64,000 bases of DNA from Allodiplogaster sudhausi (taxonomy: Eukaryota > Nematoda > Chromadorea > Rhabditida > Diplogasteridae). Position numbers and translations under genes: made by a program. The stretch lies in NCBI GenBank assembly GCA_945643635.1, contig CALZFC010000021.1:2554501-2618500 (forward strand). The letters are read 5' to 3'. Shown here in pieces: positions 47,701-55,750 of the stretch (its first letter is position 1; each line of letters starts with the position of its first letter). The notes under the pieces were generated by a model. It was not told where the DNA came from and made no database searches. It worked only from the letters and a program-made list of their open reading frames with translations.

Positions 47701-49519
47701 GGGGCAGCTTGGCCCGCAGCTGCCCCCCACTGCCGAAAGGGCTGCGAGGGGTACGGTGCGAAACGAGGGCGAGGGCGGGGGGCCGAAGAGGCCGTCATGG
47801 CTGCCGCCATGGCCATCTGCGCTGATGACGATGGGCCGGCTGAGGAGGTTCCCACCGACTCGAATGCCTTCATCTGGTCGTGCAGTCTGAACACTGCCTG
47901 GTTCTTGTCTGACGCGACCAGGAGGGCATTGCGGCCCTTCAAGTCGTCCATAATCGAGTACCAGGCATCCCTGTCTCCTTCCCCCACCAGCTCCATCTTG
48001 TTCATAATACCGATGTTAAAGTCGAGCTGGGCCTGCTGCGACAGGCAGGACACTCTAGGAGACACATGGACTGGTGGACGGGAAGAGGACTGAGCGCCAT
48101 GCGACTTGAACATCTTCTGGAGCTGCTTGAGCTGCTTGTCCGAAAAGGCCGCCTCCTGCCGGGGGGATCGGGGGAATGGGAACGGGAACGCTCCTAACGC
48201 CGTTCTTCCTCCTGATGGTCACCATCACCTGCTTCAGCCATGACGAAACTCCGCTGCGCTAGAGACACCTAACCGTCTCTCACGGACACAATGGCGTAGA
48301 ATGGCGCAATACCCTCTCGCCCCCCTTCCCTCCTCCTCGTGACCCCGTGACCCTAACCGCAACGCAACCGCGCTCGCCTCTGAGAGAGAGCGTACCTCTA
48401 AACGCCCAATTTCCGAGGATTGCTAACACAGTACTTTTAAGCGATCGGGCCGCCAATCGTGGTAGGAGTTTTTCCCCTTTGATCTCCTTTATAAAAGATA
48501 TTTTCTAAGCATAAGATTATTTTTTTAATGACTATAGAAATAGATTCTTCAATATCTGCTTTCAAGAAACCTGCTTCTCCCCACGTTTGAGCGTTTTTGG
48601 CGTTGTGCCGTGCTGCCTATGGTCGAGATAAAGATTACGCACGCTGAGATTGTCTTCCTACACTGCCAGCTTCTCTGGAGCACTTCAAGTTCGTTCTTTA
48701 CGTGACATCAATAACCAAGCTCCACTTTAGCGGTTTAGGCACATCATAATTGTTCAAAAATCTAATCAACAATTAAGAAAGGAAAAACATTTTCTTAAAT
48801 AACAGACTTGCCCCGGGCCCTGGAAGTTTCCAAAAGATTCGGGAAGGGGCCTACTTATGCCCAGGGTTATGGATTATGCACAAATTACATGAGGAATGAT
48901 TTCTTTACCGACTTTCTTGAATGGTATTACTTGCATGCTTGAATATATCAGCAGACCACCGGTACGTCTCCAATTCAAGTCGGATTATTTTGCAAGCGAG
49001 GCGTGAGTGGGCGGCTCGTTGTCTTCGAAAGCACTACGAGCGAATTGGACAAGTATGTAGAATATTTTTACTTAGTTGTTATATATACATATTGGCATAA
49101 ACGAGAATACTTGACACGTCTCAGAGTGCTATTAATTAACGGATGAAAAATAATATAGTATTCACTTTCTTTTTCAGATTGACCCAGAAATTCGACTTGG
49201 AGAAATATCGCTTCTTCTCCCAGAACTCGAGGTTATCGCTGATTTATTAAGAGTTGTTGTTGGAATTAGTGTTGGACAAAAAACGAAAAACGAAAGAGGT
49301 GCATACACATGTAATCTTTTTCTTACGCTTATGAGTGATTACCTAGCTTAATGATAATTTTAGTGAAACGGAAAGAATATAGAGAATAAGCAAAATTCGT
49401 GACTTCTTCAGGTCATCTGCGACCACCACTGCACGGACTACCAAGTGGCGAAGCTCTTTCATTTTTCTGATCTACGACTTAATTCATATGATGAGTACTG
49501 CGGGTCAACAATTCAATAA
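41738..49519 (+). CDS. Nuclear hormone receptor (nematode NHR), split by a retrotransposon
   Basis: A zinc-finger transcription factor with a ligand-binding domain. Exons: 41738-41968, 42215-42323, 42444-42678, 42779-42863, 42974-43096, 43216-43341, 48592-48688, 48952-49052, 49178-49231 and 49412-49519. Phases agree throughout (422 residues). The DNA-binding domain has all eight zinc cysteines: CEICSAPADGLHYGAISCRS..C in exon 1, and CRFDGVC...CSCRACRYAKC in exon 2. The P-box region is CRSCNAFFRR. After a basic hinge (AVQPKRDPTGSQKG), the LBD shows TELAGILYWFEKLEPF, MLLNHYSPRK, then past the insertion VEIKITHAEIVFLHCQLLW and PEIRLGEISLLLPELEVI. No canonical AF-2 (LLxEM-like) is visible at the C-terminus. 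An ATG at 41663 lies in the foldback, so I chose 41738. Exons 3-4 are the least certain. The LBD continues in frame across the 4.6 kb element, so the gene may still be spliced. Confidence 0.85.
43785..43883 (-). repeat. PAT-like terminal repeat A
   Basis: About 98 bp, starting ATTATGGTGGCTCCTACAGT on the plus strand and nearly identical to 45583-45680. Confidence 0.92.
43965..44180. repeat. Two-copy tandem repeat within PAT-like element
   Basis: Two units of about 100-120 bp (about 43965-44075 and 44088-44180) share ATTCACCAGA, CAAGGACTG, CAGAACA-CGCTA, CCTTGGG and CGTCAAGAACA in order. They lie between repeat A and the recombinase end. Confidence 0.75.
44522..45440 (-). pseudogene. Tyrosine recombinase of PAT-like element, frame-broken
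   Basis: The N-terminal part (45440-45036) resembles the SAM-like core-binding domain of phage-type integrases (REMYEQSERARIIF, then an ALCAYVARKYADG helix). The catalytic part follows in other frames. LLRVSEAVALQRKDI (44964-44584 frame) contains the first Arg box. TPHQLRVGGTA and RGRWGSVGGMQPYI (44914-44522 frame) contain the HxxR box and the Tyr end. A stop at 45036 and at least one frameshift near 44780 separate the parts. Assignment to the YR family is firm, but activity is unlikely. Confidence 0.85.
45439..45680 (-). repeat. Internal B-A composite repeat of PAT-like element
   Basis: B-prime (45439-45583) starts CACCTAACCGTCTCTCACGG and is immediately followed by A-prime. It differs from the terminal B copy by a few bases (for example GTAGAATGACG against GTAGAATGGCG). 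Confidence 0.92.
45718..46650 (-). CDS. RNase H domain ORF of PAT-like element
   Basis: An open frame of 310 codons with the retroviral/DIRS RNase H catalytic pattern: LECDASELAVGV (first Asp), ESSTLRELLAVLFAL (Glu), FSDNQSAVRIL (Asp) and REYNRDADEASR (last Asp). It continues into a C-terminal region that contains WDMFADDRTAKCERF, similar to the DIRS methylase-proximal segment. It should be the C-terminal part of an RT-RNase H polyprotein, but upstream it is separated from RT by a frame change. Confidence 0.85.
   Translation of the reverse strand: MSEGESKEVSYWLGRFSHAPFRDTSIDLFHRQCALECDASELAVGVVFRCAGMTKRASRNLNDMERSESSTLRELLAVLFALNSFAKEIEGKAVSIFSDNQSAVRILKRGSIKPHLHGVAIRANGVLRKLSCRGCFIWLAREYNRDADEASRDVDFDDWSIQENIFEICARKWGEPLWDMFADDRTAKCERFCSRRWCPGTGGADAFVHRGVWAAEALLWLVPPPSLVSKTLAFARFFKVKCILGVPLWRSASWFPRLCGVGGWAPFVKDSLCFGKGANIFIPSSFVEGPFGTALARTEFAFLFCDFSLV
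46661..46721. repeat. 31-bp tandem duplication at RT/RNase H junction
   Basis: TTGCATCTCGGCTCTCCTTT and the ten bases after it occur twice, offset by 31 bp. The period is not a multiple of three, so it adds a frame change between RT and RNase H. Confidence 0.9.
46719..47674 (-). pseudogene. Reverse transcriptase of PAT-like element, disrupted
   Basis: RT motifs in order: RVVSPLAVVTSGNKKRLIHD, LSDLNKFL, FATFDFETGYHHL-like (MATFDFETGYHHLAV), AAFPFGLSSAPFVF, and the active-site YLDDGI. An in-frame TGA near 47183 splits the domain just before HELGDMKF. A frameshift near 46870 moves the reading to a frame containing GVYVSEKKTFWNP and GRWLGFHLDL. One stop plus one frameshift indicate a nonfunctional copy. 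Confidence 0.88.
47535..48113 (-). CDS. Gag-like protein with zinc knuckle (PAT-like element)
   Basis: At least 192 residues. An N-terminal region is followed by an Ala/Pro/Arg-rich linker and a single CCHC knuckle, CYGCNQYGHIRADC, for nucleic-acid binding. The frame stays open upstream of the Met at 48113 (KQLKQLQKMFKSHG), so the true start is probably further 5-prime, near 48240, where a stop or frameshift intervenes. Confidence 0.8.
   Translation of the reverse strand: MFKSHGAQSSSRPPVHVSPRVSCLSQQAQLDFNIGIMNKMELVGEGDRDAWYSIMDDLKGRNALLVASDKNQAVFRLHDQMKAFESVGTSSAGPSSSAQMAMAAAMTASSAPRPRPRFAPYPSQPFRQWGAAAGQAAPRFVQRIPEYGGRPDYGGRRFREGPLCYGCNQYGHIRADCPANRRGNRFGEESSF
48266..48410 (-). repeat. PAT-like terminal repeat B
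   Basis: 145 bp matching 45439-45583. It marks the gag-side end of the element. Confidence 0.92.
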
Positions 49520-49870
49520 ACAAGCGCAGCACCACGTCAGAAGAAGAATATAGCATTAATTTTGTGTTTTAGGCATAAGTATGTATGTGTTCCCGAAAGC
49601 ATTCAAATTCATCGTTATTCCGGCAAGGCGTTGAACTTCGAAGCAGCCTTTCATAATGAATTGCTTTACAGTCAAGAATTTCATATTTTGTGGTATTAAA
49701 AAAAATTAATTTGAGAAATAATGATGATTGGCGATATAAAGAACTCTGGGCTTTTTTTCGTGAAAAAGAAGTATTTGAAAGCCCATATTATACTTGATAT
49801 CTTCTTAAGAAATTACAATTTGAAAATGCTCCGCTATTCTTTATTCTAACGGATATGGAAAACAACTCTT
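49520..49870. other. Intergenic, no gene seen
   Basis: AT-rich DNA between the receptor stop codon and the Ser-Pro gene. From about 49836 it is homologous to the sequence around 51490, as part of the Ser-Pro gene duplication. Confidence 0.5.
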
Positions 49871-49874
49871 GAAT

Positions 49875-50198
49875 TCAAGCAAGATTCGCGTTGAGGAAGT
49901 CTCTAAGTGCTCTGAAGAAGTCGAGGATGCTGCTCAGATCGCTGCTGTCAGAAGGAGCGACCGACGGGGAGGGGCTGGGAGATGGGGATGGAGAAGGACT
50001 CGGAGAGGGAGAAGGACTGGGAGAAGGAGAAGGCGAGGGAGAGGCAGAGGGGCTGGGAGAAGGAGAGGGAGAAGCTGAAGGGGACGGAGATGTCTTATGG
50101 CAGCCGTGCCGTCCGCGGTTCCTGCCCCATCCCCAGTTACCCCAGGCGACTGCCGAAGAGGCCAGTAGGACGAAGACGAAGAGGTGGAGGAAACGCAT
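49875..50198 (-). CDS. Small secreted Ser-Pro repeat protein, copy 1
   Basis: A single-exon frame of 107 residues. The N-terminal signal peptide (MRFLHLFVFVLLASSAVAWG) is followed by a short aromatic/basic segment (NWGWGRNRGRHGCHK). A (Ser-Pro)n tract of about 45 residues with occasional Ala comes next, then the C-terminal amphipathic tail DLSSILDFFRALRDFLN. The family is not recognised. Secretion, and O-glycosylation of the SP tract, are inferences. A TATAAATA box lies at 50261-50254, 56 bp before the ATG. A paralogue lies at 51539-51856, including conserved 5-prime and 3-prime flanks. The tract reads GAGAAGGAG-like on the plus strand, so simple-repeat slippage probably sets its length. Confidence 0.72.
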   Translation of the reverse strand: MRFLHLFVFVLLASSAVAWGNWGWGRNRGRHGCHKTSPSPSASPSPSPSPSASPSPSPSPSPSPSPSPSPSPSPSPSPSVAPSDSSDLSSILDFFRALRDFLNANLA

Positions 50199-50253
50199 CT
50201 TTCAATACTTCGCAAGTCAGCAGACGGGCATGCTTACAGAAGGACAGCGCTGT

Positions 50254-50261
50254 TATTTATA
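50254..50261 (-). promoter_or_regulatory. TATA box of Ser-Pro gene copy 1
   Basis: TATAAATA on the minus strand, 56 bp upstream of the ATG. Its position is conserved in the paralogue. Confidence 0.6.
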
Positions 50262-50390
50262 CTAAATCATGAAGCTACGGCGTTCCCCTCAATGTGCCTC
50301 TTTCGAACATTTGGCCTGATGATAATACCACAGCAACAAGAGAGAATGTCGCAGCTGTGTAAATCGTCGTTGGTACTCTTCTGTATACGT

Positions 50391-51489
50391 TGATTTCATC
50401 TATCTCTCTATCTTGTTTTTTAAACTAATAAATGAAAATTCAACTGAACAAGAAAGATACATATGTTTGGTATGTTTATCGAATCAAAAATAATAAAATT
50501 GTCGAAGAAGATAGTCGGCATTCTGTGCAAGTAATTCTAAATTAAAATCTGGAACATGACATACTTACTCCAGAATCCGATGAGAGCATGTCTCTTTGCA
50601 AATATAAGAGTAGCATTCCGAATTCATGCATAACCTTTTGTTAATTTGTTGATACTTATTGTGGTAAATTCAGCATCCAGTGTATGAGGCGTGCTACCAC
50701 GGCAAGAAAAAGAAAACATGAAGTCATTTGTTTCTTGTTCGGAGGTTTTACTCCAAGATATAGAAGAAAAAGAAGAATTTACTCTGCGCTTCAATGGACT
50801 GCTGGATTCGTCGCCGCACGTTTTCATCCATTGCCTCACTTGTTTTATCTGGTGCAAAAGTCTGCCGCGCATTTAATCTGTCTAAAGCTTGCAACATGTT
50901 GAAAACAATCTTATTTCAAACATGTTCACAACATTAGAATTGGCAATTTGCCAGCCTATATTAATGCACATGTGTTCCGAACATGTATCCAGGTTGTGGT
51001 CACCCAAGCATTTGTATGCACTTCCTGTTTCAAACTTCTGAAGTGGTCACTTGGTCAGAACAAGCACGAAAATGGAGAGACAACGCAAAGATGTTGCGAC
51101 GAGCAAAAGCTGCTATGGTGCTGCTTTGGCTGGTCACCAACGAAATAGCACAGGCAGATCGCCGCTCCCTGCCTGCCTTGCCCATCCCCCCCCCCTCAAA
51201 AGACAGGTAGCCTCTCGCGACCTGCCTTACCACAAGTCTGAACGTCTGTTGTGGAAGATTCAAGTTGTTTTCATTTCGTTAGAACTTCAGAGGGTGATAG
51301 CTGACATGTCGCGTCAATGTTAGTGTGCGATCTAGAATTGCGTGTTCATTGAGGACGTTGACTTCTTGGCCGGAAAAAAGCATTGCCTAATACCTTATTT
51401 TGCATATCATCTCCGCGGCTTGCAAGTAGAAGATTCTTGCTTGCGCCTACGGAATTTCGCTTCATACATTTGTGTTTCGAGCTTAACGG
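50391..51489. other. Spacer between the Ser-Pro paralogues
   Basis: AT-rich DNA with no recognised gene. The duplicated block resumes at about 51490. Confidence 0.5.
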
Positions 51490-51538
51490 AATCTCCTCTA
51501 TTCTTTATTCGAACGGATATGGAAAACAACTCTTGAAT

Positions 51539-51856
51539 TCAAGCAAGATTCGCGTTGAGGAAGTCTCTAAGTGCTCTGAAGAAGTCGAGGATGCTGCTCA
51601 GGTCGCTGCTGTCAGAAGGAGCGACCGATGGGGAGGGGCTGGGAGATGGGGATGGAGAGGGACTCGGAGAGGGAGAAGGACTGGGAGAAGGAGAAGGCGA
51701 GGGAGAGGCAGAGGGGCTGAGAGAGGGAGAAGGAGAGGGTGACGGAGATGTCTTATGGCAGTCGTGCCGTCCGCGGTTCCTGCCCCATCCCCAGTTACCC
51801 CAGGCGACTGCCGAAGATGCCAGCAGGATGAAGACGAAGAGGTGGAGGAAACGCAT
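51539..51856 (-). CDS. Small secreted Ser-Pro repeat protein, copy 2
   Basis: 105 residues, near-identical to copy 1 in the signal peptide, the WGNWGWGRN segment and the C-terminal tail. It differs in the length and phasing of the Ser-Pro tract. The signal peptide reads IL where copy 1 has VL, and the segment before the tract carries HDCHK where copy 1 has HGCHK. The duplicated block runs roughly 51490-52015 (against 49836-50390), so promoter and 3-prime flank were copied together. TATAAATA at 51919-51912 is in the same relative place. Both copies are intact, suggesting retained function. Confidence 0.72.
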   Translation of the reverse strand: MRFLHLFVFILLASSAVAWGNWGWGRNRGRHDCHKTSPSPSPSPSLSPSASPSPSPSPSPSPSPSPSPSPSPSPSPSVAPSDSSDLSSILDFFRALRDFLNANLA

Positions 51857-51911
51857 CTTTCAATACTTCGCAAGTCAGCAGACGGGCTTGCTTACAGAAG
51901 GGCCACGTTCC

Positions 51912-51919
51912 TATTTATA
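51912..51919 (-). promoter_or_regulatory. TATA box of Ser-Pro gene copy 2
   Basis: TATAAATA on the minus strand, 56 bp upstream of the ATG, equivalent to the site in copy 1. Confidence 0.6.
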
Positions 51920-52278
51920 CCAGGCCGTGAAGAAACAAAATGCGCCTACAGCCGCCCTCCCCTGCTGACAATAACACAGCAATACCAGAAAATGTTGCAG
52001 CTGTGTAACTCGAAACGGATAAATTCGAAAAAATTTCTTCAAAATAGAGCTCTCTAGCTGGCTTTTTCTCGTCAAATTTACAGAACATGCTCATGCTCTC
52101 AATTGATGTTTTCTCCCAAATCCATTCCGTGTTCCTTCATCTTTGAATAATGACGAGATGTCCACTGTTATTTTGCACTTTTTATATATCATTTATTGCT
52201 TCAAGCCGAAATTTCTTATCTCCAAAAACGCGCTTTTATTTACAAGACGAATTTGACCACATTTGATAGCAAGCAGAT

Positions 52279-52626
52279 ATGGTTTGCCGTGGGAACCTCG
52301 AAGTGGGAGATGAATTGGAAATTAAGAATTATTCAACGAAAGAAAAGCATAAACAACATGTGATACGGAGAGTCGCACCGTACTACAAAACTTCCCTTAA
52401 AGGAGTCATCCTGGGAACAATTCTTTTCTATACCGTTACTATATGTTCTGTATCTCTATTGTACAATCTCCCCTTTTCTAGGCCCGTGAGAGCTTTGCAA
52501 ATAAGGAGAGTACTAATATCTAAGGTAGCTTATTCTCTACCTGCGAAATTTAACATGAATATAATCGGAAATGATAAGATGAAGATTGTAAAACTTTCTG
52601 GATCGATGTCTTACCAAGAGACTTAA
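52279..52626 (+). CDS. Possible small single-pass membrane protein
   Basis: An uninterrupted frame of 115 codons starting with ATG at 52279. A charged N-terminus of about 40 residues (KEKHKQHVIRR) is followed by one hydrophobic segment (VILGTILFYTVTICSVSLLY) and a basic C-terminal half. It is not repeat-derived and lies between two gene clusters. I see no known family and no splice-supported extension. It could be a nematode-restricted gene or a chance frame. Confidence 0.38.
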   Translation: MVCRGNLEVGDELEIKNYSTKEKHKQHVIRRVAPYYKTSLKGVILGTILFYTVTICSVSLLYNLPFSRPVRALQIRRVLISKVAYSLPAKFNMNIIGNDKMKIVKLSGSMSYQET

Positions 52627-52823
52627 TGCTTAAAAACAAGTAAGAATGACAGATAAGCAGGAATATAGTAATTGATAGGAGGATTTAGCAAAAAAATACG
52701 ATTCCTGCAAGTTTATTTGTACAAAATTAGAAGTCTTATCCATCAGTGAAAGTACAGACTGTGGTGGAATGCTGCGGCCGCATTCTGCTGAAGACGAGAA
52801 GAAATAAAGCGACGAAACTTTAA

Positions 52824-55750
52824 TCAGGCAACAACGGGTGCACTGCGCATGGGCATCGCGTGCTTTGGCAGAATCTTAAATATTAATATGTTTGCATACT
52901 GTTCGAAATATTTTAAAATTACCAGTTGCTCTTTCGCAACACAAGTAATTTCTTCGTTTGTTCTATTTTTCAAGCCAAACTTCGCTCCTGCATACATACT
53001 TTGTTGATGAGATCCGCTCTGTCGCCAAACTCCGCGGTGCCCCACACGAAGATTGGCGGCATTCCGCGTTGGCCGCAGCCCTTCTCGAGGCGCAACTCGT
53101 CAAAGAACTCGTGAGCGCACATCTCAAAATTATATTCTTCTTTTTTCTCTAACATACTGAAATATGCCGTAATGTTTTCAGGCTCCATTTCGTGCTAGTT
53201 GCCTTCTCATGGTCAGCTGCACCTCAATGGCACTCGGACGATGCGTCCAGTCGTACTGAAGAATGGCCTTGAGCAGCTTGACGGCTGATGGCGGCACATG
53301 AGAAGGTAGCATCTGCAGAAAATTATGCTTTTTCTGCAACCCCGTGCATTACCCCACAAATGTTTCGCAATCTCTCTCTCTTCTTTATCTGTTACTGACT
53401 CTCCTTATATTTCTCACTCTCTCTCTCTCTGTCTCTCTCTCTCTCCCTCTCTCTCTCTTCGATCACCTCCTTAATTCTTCTAGAGGGCCTTTCTGGCATG
53501 CACAGCTCCGCATATCGCTTCGTGATGTCGCCGAGGAGATTTCTAGGGGGCGCTCCAAGCACCTAGCAAGGAGAGTTTAGATTTTTGTGTTCATGAGACA
53601 GACTGTTTCCTTGGCGTATTTTTTGTGCAGGATAGTAGTGAAACGGGCCCAAAAATTTTGGGCCGGCCCGGCCCGTCGGACTCAAGGAGTCGGCCAGCCC
53701 CGCCCGATACATTTCCGGGCCCTAGAATTTTGGGCCCGGATCGTGGGCCCGTTTGAGTCCGATTTTTAAAAAATTCTGAGGAAAAAAGTCCGACCAGTTA
53801 CAAACTGTTTTGAAATTCAGAATTTTTCATGCTCGTGCTAGGAACATTTATTTTAATGTATAGAAGAAAAACTTTTAGAGAAAAAAATAAACAAATGAAG
53901 GAAGTTTTGCTCTTAACAAGGCCACCAGTCCTCCTGACTGGACGACATTGTGTGCTTATCGGGCCCAATCGGGCCTACGGGCCTGCCCAACTTTTTTTGG
54001 GCTCTACCCGGCCCGGCACCGGGCCCTGGAAAGTTGGGCCGGCCGGCCCTATGGGCCGCGCTGGGCCGGCCACTTTGCACCTCTGGTGATGATCAGACAA
54101 GATTGTACCATATGCACGTACCAGTTTCACAATAGTGCGCCTTACCTGTGCAATCTCTGCCAGCTGCATTTTGTCGGTGGCACCGCTGAAGGGCGTGTCC
54201 CCAGTCAGCAGTTCGACCATGCATATCCCGGCCGACCAAATGTCTATATACATAAGTATTTTCTTCTATTTCTCACTTTCTTCTATGATAATTTCCAGAT
54301 TATGAAGTACCTATGGCGCATGTATATTGTGTGAAGGATAACAGCAGCTCGGGCGCGCGATAATACCTGAAAAGAGCGAATGTACTTTCAAAGAATAAAT
54401 GCATTGACTCTCCAGAAAGCACCTTGAGCAGATGTACGAGAGGCTCGGCTCGTTGAGATGAAGCCGTTTGGCCGAGCCAAAGTCGCCGAGTTTGACTACG
54501 TTCGTGGAGGGGTCGACGAGGATGTTCTGTGTCTTGACGTCCCGATGGCAGATGTCACGCGAGTGGATGTAGTGAAGGGCGCGGCACACTTGGAACATGT
54601 ACAACTGCAATCTTTCTTTGCTTATCGATATAAACTTCATTCAATGCGTATTCATATTGAGCTGCAGTAACACTGGCAGCAGCCAAAAAGCGCATTGTAA
54701 TTGCGTCCAACACAGCAACGTGCAAAGAAGTACAAACCATGACAGTGAACTTCGGCATGTTCTGATGCGTTCGCCGATATCCGGAGAGTAGCTGATGCAG
54801 CGACTTGGGCATGTACTCCATCACGAAGTGGATGTGCTCCTCGAGCTACGAATTTTGCTATTTAGATAAATATTTGCATATTTTGTTACAAACATTTTAT
54901 TTATTTTTTTGTTCCCATATAAACCTGTAGTGCTTTCAGGATTGTATTGCGATATTTAATTGTTGTGTTTTTCTTTACAACGTGTCGCGTGACAATCAGA
55001 AGAAGACTGTTGGACTCGTGACGCCTTCAGAATAAAATAAAAATATTTGCCCTTCGTTGATTATAGTCAAGTGTTGCAAGATTTCCTATTTAGCAATTAA
55101 ACGCACTTGAAAAGTCACATGCATGGGCATCTCAAGTGTCTATAATAAATTAGCCAATGAGTCACACGGCACACTTACATCCTCGTTGATTGTCTGAAAG
55201 TAGAACTTCATGTAAATGACGTTAGGATGATCAAGCGTCCGTAAAAGGTCCAGCTCGCGACTCTGCAAAGGACAAGGCAAATGCCTGCGCTGTAGACGAC
55301 ATCAATTCATACTCACATATCAAATTTGAACCTTTAGAGGGTCATAAGAGACTTTTCATAAAGAAAGAGGTCTAAACACAAATCAAAAGGAACTTTCTCT
55401 CATGGGCAGAAAAAATGTGAGGAGACATAAATTGTTTTAAAAACAGCGCGTCTTAAAAGTGGAAGCCACAAACGCGATAGTACTGCTCCTTGAGAACTCG
55501 CTTGATGGCGATGGGCTCAGAAGTAAGGGCGATCCGCGCCGAATACACGCAGCCAAAGGTGCCACTCCCGATGATCTGACAGCAGAGAATATCTCGCTCT
55601 CTCTCTCATACATATTGAGAGAAAGATGAAGAGTGGCCGAACCTTTGGCGGTGAGAATTCAAGCAGGACATGGCGAGCATCTGGGTCTCGCTGACCAGCA
55701 ATGGTCTCGGTAGGAATGCCATTATTTCGGATTAGCGGCGGATGCACCAT
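52824..55750 (-). CDS. GSK3-like serine/threonine protein kinase, 11 exons
   Basis: A CMGC-group kinase related to glycogen synthase kinase 3. Exons: 55750-55643, 55575-55474, 55262-55179, 54845-54738, 54604-54423, 54366-54311, 54243-54146, 53562-53467, 53312-53223, 53122-53000 and 52874-52824. Phases match and give 365 residues. Motifs: Gly-loop GSGTFGCVY, catalytic Lys in PIAIKRVL, LDHPNVIYMKFYF, VMEYMPKSLHQLL, catalytic loop HRDVKTQN (GSK3 has HRDIKPQN), DFGSAK, activation-loop SYICSRYYRAPE with the GSK3-type Tyr, DIWSAGICMVELL, and a C-terminal CAHEFFDELR as in GSK3. The P-to-T change in the catalytic loop and low overall identity suggest one of the divergent GSK3 paralogues that nematodes expand, not the canonical enzyme. 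A GC-rich transposon lies in the intron between exons 7 and 8. Confidence 0.92.
53395..53460. repeat. CT tract in kinase intron
   Basis: A (CT)n-rich pyrimidine stretch immediately adjoining the eighth kinase exon on the plus strand. Confidence 0.85.
53629..54090 (-). mobile_element. GC-rich nonautonomous TIR element, copy 2
   Basis: Inverted relative to the copy at 26467-26886. It shares subterminal GGGCC/GGCCC arrays, a core with TGACTGGACGACATTGTGTG, a CAGAATTTTTCATGCTCG segment, and an end near CCACTTTGCACCTCTGG that matches the other copy's terminal CCCACCTCTG. No coding capacity. It lies in the intron between kinase exons 7 and 8. Confidence 0.85.

Larger units (their letters stand above)
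43785..48410 (-). mobile_element. PAT-like DIRS (tyrosine-recombinase) retrotransposon with split direct repeats
   Basis: On the plus strand the order is A (43785-43883), recombinase region, B-prime (45439-45583) directly joined to A-prime (45583-45680), RT/RNase H/gag region, then B (48266-48410). A and A-prime (about 98 bp) and B and B-prime (145 bp) are nearly identical. This A...B-A...B split-direct-repeat layout is characteristic of PAT-type DIRS elements, which integrate with a tyrosine recombinase instead of a DDE integrase. All coding regions lie on the minus strand: gag, RT, RNase H, then YR. Several frames are broken, so this copy is probably dead. It occupies an intron of the nuclear receptor. 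Confidence 0.92.

Noticed and set aside
49869..50265. Plus-strand Gly/Glu/Arg repeat frames
   Set aside because: Antisense readings of the Ser-Pro tract; the minus strand has a signal peptide and TATA box.
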